Part shown: positions 36,626 through 45,715 of the stretch, piece after piece
Layout of the letters: the number at the start of each line of letters is the position of its first letter
Numbering within the stretch: the stretch's first letter is position 1
From: Ilyomonas sp965277535
GTDB taxonomy: Bacteria > Bacteroidota > Bacteroidia > Chitinophagales > Chitinophagaceae
Direction: 5' to 3'
Length of the DNA: 64,000 nt
Assembly (NCBI GenBank): GCA_965277535.1
Contig: OZ255825.1
Coordinates: 2,542,001-2,606,000, forward strand
Notes under the pieces: generated by a model
What the model saw: only the letters and a program-made list of their open reading frames with translations
Told to the model about the DNA's origin: nothing
The model's database searches: none
Position numbers and translations under genes: made by a program

Positions 36626-37259
36626 TTTGATTTACCTAAGCCGCTAAGCAGTAAATAAAGAAATTTGACAGGTTGTTTTTCAAAGCACCAAGCGCATAGA
36701 CGAATGCGCCCTTATAAAGCTATCAGGGATAGAGACGGCATGACCGACGATCAAAACGGGCACAGAAAAGGGTAAACCGGAGCAGGTTTGCTTCGCCATT
36801 TCAAAAGGTTCATTAATCTCAAAAAGTAGTGCAGGCAATTCTTTACAGCAAAGACCTGTACTATATAAAGGCGAATAAAAAAGCATTCTAAAAAGAACCG
36901 CCGTTTTTTGGATTACCGAATTCAAGTAAAGTAATGGGAAACACCAACGTCAGGCTTCTGCATATCGTTATGAAACAAGTGTTTTGCACAACAACAGTAC
37001 TTTGTTATTAGTCTTATCTATTCACTTGCCGTATTAAAAAGAGATCAGAAAATAGTTAAAGCCAAGAATAGCTGTGAAAGTGGATTATTTTTATAGTCGT
37101 TCATGGCAATTGAAAAAGGTAGCTGCTGTTCCGACCAGCGGCTTTTTTATATGCTTTTACCGTACTTTCTTTAAAATGCTCCCAACTTTGGTCCTAATAG
37201 TTCGCGCAAAGAGCAAAGGCATGTAACTGAAAACACCACGGCTTCGGGACAACACAATA
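36626..37259. other. Gene-poor stretch
   Basis: No supported gene. An 81-codon minus-strand frame at 36680-36925 has a protein-like middle (FEMAKQTCSGLPFSVPVLIV) but no recognised family. Confidence 0.35.
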
Positions 37260-38459
37260 TCAGTCAATAGCCTGACTGTTTCTTTTCACACCTTTTTTCA
37301 TTCTATAGTGTTTGATGACATTCCAACGGGCAGATTCTTCATCACCCAGCAGGTTTCCCCATACCTTCATGTCTTCCACATGGTCAAAAACAATTTTGCA
37401 AATGGCAACAAACGGCAAGCTAAGAAACATGCCGCCTACTCCGCATAAGGCACCCCCCACCAGCACCGCTATGATAGAGACCAAGGCATTGAGTTGCACA
37501 CTGGAACCAATAATTTTAGGAACCAAAAAATTGTTGTCAATAAACTGAACCACCAGGTACACCGCAGCGCTGCCCAAAGTAACCGGGACGCTGCCGGTAT
37601 TGCTAAGCGTTACAATGGCAGTCAGCACAATGGCAATCAGCCCGCCAATATAAGGAATGAGATTTAGTATGGCACCGATAATGCCCAAAAGTATTGCGAA
37701 ACGGGCACCGATTAAAAGCAGGCCTATCGAGTTCAGCACCGCCACACAGATGGTTTCTATCAGGAGCCCGGTAACATACTTTTGTACCACCCACCTAATT
37801 TTTCCAACCGCTTTTCTGACCTGTTGCGAATGGTCGGGATGAAATACTTGGATAATGAACGTAAGCAGGTGAACGCGGTAATACAGAAAGAGAAAAACAT
37901 AAATGGGAACCAGTGTCAGGGTAACAAGGGATGCGGTAAGAATATCTAGGGTAGTGCCTGCAACGGCTTTTACATTGTCAATACCATTGCTTTTTGCTTT
38001 TTGAATTACCTGCTTTTGTTGTTCCTCCGAGAAGTGAAACTTATCACTTATCCATTGTTGGGCATTATTTAAAAATGTAGACAGGTTTTGTTTGATGGCC
38101 GGCAAATCATTGACAAACAAACGCACCTGATGAGAAAGTAAGCTAAACAAGGCAAACAATACCGCCACCGCGATAAAAAGAGAGAGGAGGATGGCAATGA
38201 CTTTTGGCGCCCTGTGCTTTTCAAAGAATGTTTCCAGCGGATGAAGCATAACAGCAATGAGAAAAGAAAATCCCAGAGGAACGAGGATGTCTTTGCCTAA
38301 GTAAAAACCGTAGAGCAAAAACCAGGTGCCTATGATCATCAGACTAAAATGTACATAGAATGGTAACTGAACTTTCATCATATCGAATGGGATAAAAGAA
38401 AACAACCGGGGAAGGTAACGTTTCACCGCCGAAACTATAAAAGAAACGATGGTTTTCAT
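37260..38459 (-). CDS. AI-2E family transporter
   Basis: This is a 399-residue membrane protein with about seven to eight hydrophobic segments. LVPLGFSFLIAVMLHPLETF is near the N-terminus. GIIGAILNLIPYIGGLIAIV is the typical conserved C-half helix, followed by QFIDNNFLVPKIIGSSVQLN and LSLPFVAICKIVFDHV. The family includes autoinducer-2 exporters and cation/proton antiporters, so the substrate is open. No operon partner is visible. Confidence 0.87.
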   Translation of the reverse strand: MKTIVSFIVSAVKRYLPRLFSFIPFDMMKVQLPFYVHFSLMIIGTWFLLYGFYLGKDILVPLGFSFLIAVMLHPLETFFEKHRAPKVIAILLSLFIAVAVLFALFSLLSHQVRLFVNDLPAIKQNLSTFLNNAQQWISDKFHFSEEQQKQVIQKAKSNGIDNVKAVAGTTLDILTASLVTLTLVPIYVFLFLYYRVHLLTFIIQVFHPDHSQQVRKAVGKIRWVVQKYVTGLLIETICVAVLNSIGLLLIGARFAILLGIIGAILNLIPYIGGLIAIVLTAIVTLSNTGSVPVTLGSAAVYLVVQFIDNNFLVPKIIGSSVQLNALVSIIAVLVGGALCGVGGMFLSLPFVAICKIVFDHVEDMKVWGNLLGDEESARWNVIKHYRMKKGVKRNSQAID

Positions 38460-38589
38460 AACTGCATTGCCATTCGTTTAAAAATATCTATAGCAATTCT
38501 TACGACTTCACCAAAACGAACGAAAGGACATCCTATATAAACAGGTGGCAACCTGTGGAGCTTACAACCATTGCTATTTTCGTTCACCT

Positions 38590-39744
38590 TTACAGCACTG
38601 CCGTTACACCTTTATCAAGATACAACGCTTTCGCAGTATAAGAAAAAGTGTCTGCTTTGGTAGTAGGCTTGCCAGTGGCATCATCAATTAGAGTAACGGA
38701 ACCCGAAAAGGTATTGTTGTCAACAGCAATGGTTACATAACCATGCGAGGTATCATTACCAAACATCAATTTGGCTTTGGTAGAAGGATCGGTAAAGCCA
38801 TTGGGAACGGTGATCTGGTGCAGGTTGGGATAACCACCCATACCTGCCACAACAAACGGAGTAACACTGCCTTTGTTGATGTACTTCTCGATGCGCTGGT
38901 AAGTATGAACATGAGCCGCTACCACTAAGTTAGGTATTCTCTTCGAGGCATTGATGGCGTGTGCCAGCACATGACCCATATTGGTGCTTCCGCTGTGATG
39001 ATTGTCGAAGGAATAAATGGGATGATGCAAGGCAACAATCAAGGCTCTGTCAGCAGATGCAGTGTGGAGTTCATTAGTGAGCCATTGTTGTTAATGCGAA
39101 TCCACCGAGCCGCCTTCGGGTACGTTGGTGTACATGCCAACAATGGTTGTATACGGTGCCGTGAGGGTATGATACACATTAGGCAAGCTTACCGTTACCC
39201 GCGGCGCATCGTGCGATGCCGGATCAACATGCGGTTGCGGCGTCATAAAATATCTTACCCAGCCATCCAATGAAGTTTGGGAAGCATTTACTGGGTCGCC
39301 ATCATGGTTACCGGGAATAGAAAGGATAGGTGCGTTGTAGTAGTTGTAAGGCTCGTAAAACTGCGCATAATAATGCTGGTATTGCCCATTGTAATACACT
39401 ACATCTCCCACGATATGAAAAAACAAAGGCTTTTCGTTTTGCGGGAGCGTATCCACATCGCGTTTCATTTGCGCTGCCACCGCATTTTGATATTGCGACT
39501 GATTGATACCGCCTACATCGCCCACAATGTGAAAGATTAATTTTTGTGCTGAGGCAGTTGCTGCGTCTACATCAGGAACAACATCTTTTATATCGAAATG
39601 ATAAGGCGGCAAGCCAAGCGGTGGCGGCAGAGGCTGAAACCGTTGCACCGGATGAATGAGTGGAGACAAAGGCTGGATGCCTTCATAAGCTTGTGAGTGT
39701 TGTGTTAATGGGCGCAGTGGGATGTCTCCTTGTTGCAACGGCAT
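38590..39744 (-). pseudogene. Calcineurin-like metallophosphoesterase, ochre-interrupted
   Basis: This is a single frame of 385 codons with one TAA (39091-39093). Before it are the first two metal motifs (FHIVGDVGGI and SIPGNHDGD). After it come ALHHPIYS and AAHVHTYQR. The break reads SVDSH-stop-QQWLTNEL, where relatives have Gln or a similar residue, and one base change from CAA would make it. All metal ligands are intact, as in purple-acid-phosphatase-like proteins. No signal peptide is obvious. Confidence 0.75.
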
Positions 39745-39956
39745 AATGAAGAGGTTTACTTATGTTGTGAAGTGGATACTGATTAGAGTCCAATGACTGC
39801 AAATTGACGAAATTTATCTTTTCATGATAACAATATTTTGTAAAGAAATATTGACGAAAGAAACGCTTAAAACATTATCGCATTATTAAAAACATAATTT
39901 TTTATTTCAGACATTTCTAAAATGCCAATCAATTTCCTGTTGATAAAGAGAGGAAT

Positions 39957-40787
39957 TCAAGGAGTAATCTTTACTGTATGGTTGGCACTCACTGTTTCTT
40001 TCCTCTCCAGTTGATAAGCCTGCCTACAATAACCTTTGGCAATGGATCGATCCACCGGGTTCGCCACGTCCACACCGTAGCCTACATTCAGTTCCCAGGC
40101 AGGTGAGAAGTCAACATCCAGCGCAAGAAAAAACTGCTGCATTTGCTGGTGGGACGGAGAAAAGTGCATTACCGGTCCGAACGAGCCATAGTACTCAATG
40201 CCCGGAGCCAACAGTTTTGTTATTGCATAGCTTGCTTTCACATTGGGAGAGAATGTCCAGCCCTGGCTTTGGTTACTGCCATGCAAAAATTTACCAAGGG
40301 TAGGGTTAAAAGAAACGTAGATCTTGCCAATTGTTTTATCAATGATGGGACGAAGCTCAATTGTCCAATCGTCTTCGCTGAACTGCGATTTCTGGTAGCC
40401 CACTTCTGTTGACAAGCTTAATCCTATGGGTAGGTTCCACTTTGCGGGAGCCATAATGCGGGGACGTATATGACTGCCTACGTAAGCTGTCCTTCCATCG
40501 CTGCCGATAGAGTTAAAAAAATAAAACCCTATTTCAAAAATATCAGTAACGCCCTGTGTGATTTCAAGCGTTTCATGGTCGGCGTGATGAGTAGGATATA
40601 CCCCATTTTTCACCACGCGTGAGCCGGACAGCGTATAATTGCTATGAAGCTCAAACATGGTGCTTCCCTTCTCTTGCGTTTGCGATCCATAAACCTGTAT
40701 CTCATAATTATCCTGCCCGAAAGCAGGCACCAGACAGATACTGCAAATACCAAAACATACCCATTGTAAGAAACAACCTGTTTCCAT
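39957..40787 (-). CDS. Outer membrane beta-barrel protein, C-terminal frameshift
   Basis: This is a 276-residue exported protein: leader METGCFLQWVCFGICSICLV, ending AFGQ, then strands typical of a small barrel (YTLSGSRVVKNGVYPTHHAD, LSLSTEVGYQKSQF). The present end (GYCRQAYQLERKETV) is unlike a barrel end. Removing one base at about 40031-40032 gives DRSIAKGIVGRLINWRGKKQ and a TGA at 39989, a much better barrel terminus. Function is unknown. Confidence 0.65.
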   Translation of the reverse strand: METGCFLQWVCFGICSICLVPAFGQDNYEIQVYGSQTQEKGSTMFELHSNYTLSGSRVVKNGVYPTHHADHETLEITQGVTDIFEIGFYFFNSIGSDGRTAYVGSHIRPRIMAPAKWNLPIGLSLSTEVGYQKSQFSEDDWTIELRPIIDKTIGKIYVSFNPTLGKFLHGSNQSQGWTFSPNVKASYAITKLLAPGIEYYGSFGPVMHFSPSHQQMQQFFLALDVDFSPAWELNVGYGVDVANPVDRSIAKGYCRQAYQLERKETVSANHTVKITP

Positions 40788-41734
40788 CTATTGATTTTAC
40801 TATTCATTTGCATCTTTGGCACCACAAAGAATGGTTGTATTGGCTGCCACAGGATTTTCTTTATTGTTCTTAACAGCTTGTTTACTTAAGTTTTGAATAC
40901 CAAATAAAAAGCCAGATGCTTATATTAAAAGGTCGCTTACTGCACCTTAAGTTACCTTTTGCGCCATTGCATAACAAAGGGTTGCATTGTTTATATTTTT
41001 TAATTGGACTGGCTTCATTCAGGTTTCAAACTACAATGCAATTATAACAGCAAAGGAAAAGCCGGCTGTATTGGCAATGTATTTTTTCAGTTTGATTTTT
41101 TCTTTGCAAATCCAGGTTATCAAAAAACCGATACACATGCCGGATAAACCAACGATACCAAACCTGACTATTTTTTGAATGAACGCTGCTTGTAATAAAT
41201 TCATGCGGCAATGTATTTGCAGCCGGCTTCAACCCCGCTTTTATTTTTTTCAAAAGGCGCAGTTGAAATACGGAGTTGAACCAAATTATCAACCCAAGTG
41301 TTCCTGCCATTCGATTTATCAAGGTGTGTGCTGAATTGATACCAACGGTTGCTTGTTGCAGCGGCGAACTTGTAAACCTGAACACAGGGTTTGAATACAT
41401 TTGCGCCGTTACCATAATCTGCTACCACGCGTGCGTACGGCTCTTCTTTTCCTTTGGTAAAAGAAAAGGAATTTGCACCTTTTGTTTCGCTTAACTCATG
41501 CCCGTTTTTACCTAAAGCAATCATTTCTTTTGCAGGCAAGGTAAACTTCACTTCAACCGATTTTTTTTACAATAACGCTCTGCTGCATCGGCGTGTTTTC
41601 GTTGTCGCCTTGCCGTTCCTGAAGTATCAAATTTTTTCCAACAAGCGAGTAGAAAAGCTATACCGATTTGGATAAGAGAAATCTTTTCAGGTTCGCCTTC
41701 TTTATCGCAGGTTGTCAATACAAATTTTTAACAC
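40788..41734. other. Remnant-rich stretch without intact gene
   Basis: At 41201-41551 on the minus strand a protein-like frame is open (KFTLPAKEMIALGKNGHELS, VVADYGNGANVFKPCVQVYK, NRWYQFSTHLDKSNGRN) with no start and no recognised family. It is probably the end of a lost exported protein. The rest has no coding signal. Confidence 0.45.
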
Positions 41735-42040
41735 TCGGTGATTGCCGATGGTGTTGCGCAGAATGGTTATTTAAGCCTTCCTTTTTACCGTTTTTATTTT
41801 AAGGATAAGGACTCTGCTAAGATTGAGCATTTGCCCGGCACCAGGTATAAGTTTCCGCTTGACTTGCGGTTAAATCATTCTGTAGGTGATAAAATGAAAG
41901 TGCGTGCTTATTACCGCTATTATACCGATAGCTGGGGTGTTACTGCACACACGGCAAGCCTTGTAATGCCTTATAAAGTGTCCTCTTTCTTTTCCATCAG
42001 CCCTTTTTACCGGTACTATATTCAAACGGCTTCGCCTTTT
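41735..42040 (+). pseudogene. DUF3570 fragment
   Basis: About 100 codons reading GYLSLPFYRFYFKDKDSAKI, HLPGTRYKFPLDLRLNHSVG, KVRAYYRYYTDSWGVTAHTA, then FFSISPFYRYYIQTAS. This is the middle of a DUF3570 outer-membrane barrel protein, normally near 400 residues and often found with DUF4266 and FAD:protein FMN transferase. Neither end is present, and the right side runs into the GNAT remnant. Confidence 0.65.
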
Positions 42041-42074
42041 TTGCTCATCATAAAGAACACGTAACCGCGGATGC

Positions 42075-42603
42075 TCGTTTTCATTAATACAATAAGGTTG
42101 TATTTGTTTGAATCCAAATTTATGATATAGAGCAACGGCTTCCTTCATCTCAGGATTTGTATCTCATAAAATGCTCCTATACTCATTTTTGCAGCACCAA
42201 TCAACTACATACCCGCACAGTAATTTCCCTACTGCTTTACCTCGGATTGAAGAACGGATAAACAAGCGTTTCATTTCGCAGGTATGCTTTTCAAGCCTTT
42301 TAATACCTACGCAACCAATTGTCAAACCTCCCGTTTTTACGATAATAAATACTCCTAAGGGTGGTAAATAATGATCAGCAGAAAATTGTTCGAGGTCTCT
42401 AAAAAAGCTTTCTTTGCCATTCTTTCATTGTACAATGCCATTAAAATTGTACCACCTGGTTTTAGTGTAGCTTCTTCAGGCCGGCTAAGAATAACCACAC
42501 CAAGAGCTTCCTTCTTAAAGTACTTCTCGATCCAATGCTTCTTGAAATCCTCAAAATAGGATCGATGCGTAGGCAGATAATCTGTTATACAGATTAAGTC
42601 CAT
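42075..42603 (-). pseudogene. Chimeric GNAT remnant (type 1 N-terminus, type 2 C-terminus)
   Basis: The first third (MDLICITDYLPTHRSYFEDF, HWIEKYFKKEALGVVILSRP) matches the start of the type 1 GNAT at 6684. After about 42430 the match switches, in another frame, to the type 2 GNAT at 8712: ESFFRDLEQFSADHYLPPLG, CEMKRLFIRSSIRGKAVGK and MKEAVALYHKFGF. A TGA interrupts the second part where the intact copy has Leu (ILLDTN). This is a decayed recombinant of two genes that lie 1.6 kb apart in the intact cluster. Confidence 0.7.
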
Positions 42604-42720
42604 TGGTTACCGGTTTAAAAGCTGTGGCTTACATTCAAAAACAATCTGTAAAAATCTAATGATATAAAGCAGATGCAACAGATTTGTAGGGTGATGAATG
42701 TTTCGCAAACCGCTTTTGTA

Positions 42721-42915
42721 ACTCAAGCTCCAGCCGGTTTTGGCTTATGATGGTTTACGCCGCTGATGGAAATCAACTTATATGGATATGCCACTCTGGG
42801 CACCGCTCATATATTGTGGCAGGAAGAAATACTTAGGCCTGGTGATACTGTGGCCTTCTCTACAAAAGCGGCGTTATTGCTGTTCAAAGGAAAGATGAAT
42901 GGATTGGCAGTGTAA
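42721..42915 (+). pseudogene. PhzF fragment
   Basis: The plus frame reads GFGL-stop-WFTPLMEINLYGYATLGT and AHILWQEEILRPGDTVAFST. This corresponds to the LRWFTPxxELxLCGHATLAAAHILW region of PhzF proteins. A TGA replaces Arg, and the conserved Cys and His of LCGHAT are both Tyr here, so the fragment is dead. It is about 65 codons long and is followed by an IS110 remnant. Confidence 0.6.
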
Positions 42916-42948
42916 CTGCGGTTGCTTTACTTGGTGTACACGAAAGGG

Positions 42949-43177
42949 ATTACTACCCGTAATCCAAAAGAACTGGCTTGTTATTGTGGTGTAGTGCCGT
43001 TCAATACAACACAGGGCAGCAGTGTAAGGTACAAACCATCAGTAAGCCCGTTTGGCTAATATGCGACTGAAAAAGCTGCTGCATCTCTGTGCCATGAGCG
43101 CCATACAAAATGATAAAGAAATGAAACAATCCGGAAGTAATTATAAAGAGCAGTTTTTAAAAACTTTAGGAATATAG
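42949..43177 (+). mobile_element. IS110-family transposase C-terminal remnant
   Basis: The frame reads ITTRNPKELACYCGVVPFNT, QGSSVRYKPSVSPFG, and after a one-base shift LANMRLKKLLHLCAMSAIQN and DKEMKQ. This is the C-terminal transposase domain (IS116/IS110/IS902 type). The N-terminal DEDD domain is missing, and the tail (SGSNYKEQFLKTLGI) departs from the family. It lies beside the PhzF and GNAT remnants and may mark how they arrived. Confidence 0.65.
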
Positions 43178-43364
43178 CATTGTATAAATACTTTATGGTC
43201 AGTGGGTGTCTTAGTAATCATTTAACTCATTCTTGCAACTTATGAAATGCGCCAGTAGGTGAATAGTATGAACGGCATGATGTACAACTAACCAGTATGG
43301 CTGCAGGCTTTTGTTGCTTGATTTAATGCTCAAAATTTTACATGCAATATCAAAGAAGCGATTT

Positions 43365-43775
43365 CTAATTTTCGTTAAGAAGCATCCATGAAGTCCCAAA
43401 TTTGTCACGCAGCATGGCAAAGCGATTAGCAAACAAAGTCTTTTCCATCTTCATAAAGATTTCGCCATCATGCGAAAGCAAATTATAGACTTGTTCTGCT
43501 TTCTCCGGCGTATCAAATTTCAACGTCAGGTAGGCGCTTCGCATAGCTTCAGCATTAGGAACATCAGCGCCCCTCACTAGAGTGCCGCCTATCTCAACAA
43601 TAGCATGAAGAATTGGTTGCTTCCATTCCTTCGGAAAATTGGCAGGCGGTTGTTGATGAGTAGCCATCATAGTTATTTTGCCGCCAAGGTGCTGCTCATA
43701 AAACCTGAATGCTTGTTCACAATATCCCGGATAGTTAATATAAATGTCAAGCTTCAATGACTGGTCAGTATTCAT
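43365..43775 (-). CDS. VOC family (PhnB-like) protein
   Basis: This is a 136-residue single glyoxalase-fold protein: LDIYINYPGYCEQAFRFYEQ, LGGKITMMATHQQPPANFPK, ILHAIVEIGGTLVRGADVPN, and FGTSWMLLNEN at the end. It resembles PhnB-like VOC proteins whose substrate is unknown. It appears intact and stands alone. Confidence 0.85.
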   Translation of the reverse strand: MNTDQSLKLDIYINYPGYCEQAFRFYEQHLGGKITMMATHQQPPANFPKEWKQPILHAIVEIGGTLVRGADVPNAEAMRSAYLTLKFDTPEKAEQVYNLLSHDGEIFMKMEKTLFANRFAMLRDKFGTSWMLLNEN

Positions 43776-44141
43776 AATTTTGTTTGGCTGTTAATAGCGA
43801 TTAAAATTCTCCGTAAAGATGATTTTATCTTTTAAATTAAAAAGGGTGCAGTTGCGGCAGAATCGGGGCGTATTACGGCAAGTGTAAAACTCGCTTCATC
43901 GCAGTGGGTTCAGCGCTAACGTAGCCGTTAAAGCTTGCAGCCAACAGGGTACCATTTGTGTTTGCGGTGAATTTGGAATCCGGATGTTTGGGGACACTAC
44001 ATATTAAATGGACCTTCGCTCCTCAGATATGTATAACGTCCGGTTCCGCTGGTAATCTTCCAATTTCCGGTCATATTGACTACCGAGAAATGGATGTTCA
44101 GGCTAAAAGCCCTTCCGGCGCAGCAGTGGTATATTAAAAGC
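43776..44141. other. Intergenic with faint remnants
   Basis: No gene. A minus-strand stretch reads SKFTANTNGTLLAASFNGYV, then stops; it may be a scrap of an exported protein. It is not identified. Confidence 0.3.
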
Positions 44142-45689
44142 TTATTTCGCATCCCACCACATCCTGCTGGTTAGCTGATCGCCTCCATTTAGATTGGCAG
44201 CAGCAGCATTATAATTAGCCGCATTGGTAATTTTTTGACTGGGTGGATATTCCAGTCTCCGTGGTATAGTGCCTCCGGTTACATTGCCGGTGTAATTGGT
44301 TGGCGTCAATACAGGATAGCCCGTTCTTCGCCAGTTGTTCCACGCTTCATATTCGTTCATAATCGTGCATGCCCAGAATTGTGTGTTTATTTCGTTGAGT
44401 CCATCAGCGTCATTATAAGGATGTGCAGCAAGATATGCCTGCGCATCATTATCACTTATAGCGGCATCATCACCATAAACAGCTAATTGTGTGATAGCTG
44501 CCCGTACCCCATTGTTATAATGCATTTCGGCATTACCAATACCCCATCTTTTTGCAGCATCAGCCAGCAGAAACTCCGATTCGGCATAAGTTAATACTAG
44601 ATCGGGTGCTTCATTGTTTAAAATAATATCACTTAATCTTGAATACCCTTGCATACCAGCGGAGGGGAAATCAGGTCTCTTGGTAATGTCAAGACTAGGC
44701 CTGTTACCTCCTACAATATAGCCGGGGGGCAAACCAATTTGGCTACCCGGATCGCGATCACCTGTTGCAAATATCCATGATACTACCGGCAGCCGGGGAT
44801 CGGCATTATCCTTCAAAAAACTGATGTATGTGCTGCATAACTTTAGGTCTGCACTATCCTGCCCATAAATACTCCATGCGTCACGGTTTTGCGTTACATT
44901 ATTGCCAGCCTGGTGTTGAACAATTGCATTATCATCATTGCTTTGCATTGTTTGCCCTTCTACTTTTTTTACGTAATCCTGTGCTGTAGTCGGATCAACT
45001 TTGGTTAAACGCATAGCCATACGTAACAATAGGGTGTTACCAAATTTTTTCCATTCACTTATCTGGTCATTCGCTGCGGCATAGAACACATCCCCGGTTG
45101 GTTTGTCTGCATTTTCATCAAGACTGTCTGTTGCTTCAGAAATCTCTTTGAACAGATCAGTATAAATGTCCTGTTGCTTATCATATACGGGTGTATAGAT
45201 GCGCTGATAATAACCAAGCCCTGCCTGTGAATAAGGAACATCGCCATACAGATCTGTGATTCGTTCAAACACAAGCGATTTCATTATACGCGCCATTTGA
45301 TGAAGGTTTTGGTACTGCGGTTTATTCAATGTAAGCTGGTAAAGCTCCACTACTGGCTGCACCTGGTAGATGTAAGAATGATCGAAATAAACACCGAAGC
45401 CACCCACATTATTCAGGTATTTATCGCCCGAATAAAATGCGGTATTGGTAGAAGCCGTATGCTGAATAAAGCCTCCCAGTTCTCCCCATTTAACGTACCA
45501 GTTCTCTGCACCAAAATCTGTACTGCCAGTGTACATCAATTGAACTGTGGTTAATAAAAGATTAGGGTCATATTCATCAGCGGTAATAGCAGTGGGGTTT
45601 TTGTTTGCATTATTAAGTTCTTTGCTGCAGGATACAACAGCCACGATCAAAATAACCGATGCGATTACATAAAAAGATTGGCATTTCAT
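44142..45689 (-). CDS. SusD/RagB-like outer membrane lipoprotein
   Basis: This is a 515-residue SusD-like_2 protein. The lipoprotein signal ends AVVSC with Cys21. TPR-type helices follow (ENWYVKWGELGGFIQHTAST, LYQLTLNKPQYQNLHQMARI). DLVLTYAESEFLLADAAKRW is the conserved C-terminal motif. With SusC it forms a lidded outer-membrane importer for glycans or peptides. Its start is 26 bases after the SusC stop. No glycosidase, sensor or peptidase gene is adjacent, so the substrate is open. Confidence 0.9.
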   Translation of the reverse strand: MKCQSFYVIASVILIVAVVSCSKELNNANKNPTAITADEYDPNLLLTTVQLMYTGSTDFGAENWYVKWGELGGFIQHTASTNTAFYSGDKYLNNVGGFGVYFDHSYIYQVQPVVELYQLTLNKPQYQNLHQMARIMKSLVFERITDLYGDVPYSQAGLGYYQRIYTPVYDKQQDIYTDLFKEISEATDSLDENADKPTGDVFYAAANDQISEWKKFGNTLLLRMAMRLTKVDPTTAQDYVKKVEGQTMQSNDDNAIVQHQAGNNVTQNRDAWSIYGQDSADLKLCSTYISFLKDNADPRLPVVSWIFATGDRDPGSQIGLPPGYIVGGNRPSLDITKRPDFPSAGMQGYSRLSDIILNNEAPDLVLTYAESEFLLADAAKRWGIGNAEMHYNNGVRAAITQLAVYGDDAAISDNDAQAYLAAHPYNDADGLNEINTQFWACTIMNEYEAWNNWRRTGYPVLTPTNYTGNVTGGTIPRRLEYPPSQKITNAANYNAAAANLNGGDQLTSRMWWDAK

Positions 45690-45715
45690 ACAAATAGACT
45701 TTTCTTGTTTATTAT

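Noticed and set aside
7175..39093. Reassignment of TAG/TAA to glutamine
   Set aside because: Several in-frame TAG/TAA sit where Gln fits, but intact genes here end normally with TAA, TAG and TGA. TGA lesions and frameshifts occur as well, and one TAG replaces Tyr. Ordinary nonsense changes or errors explain all of them.
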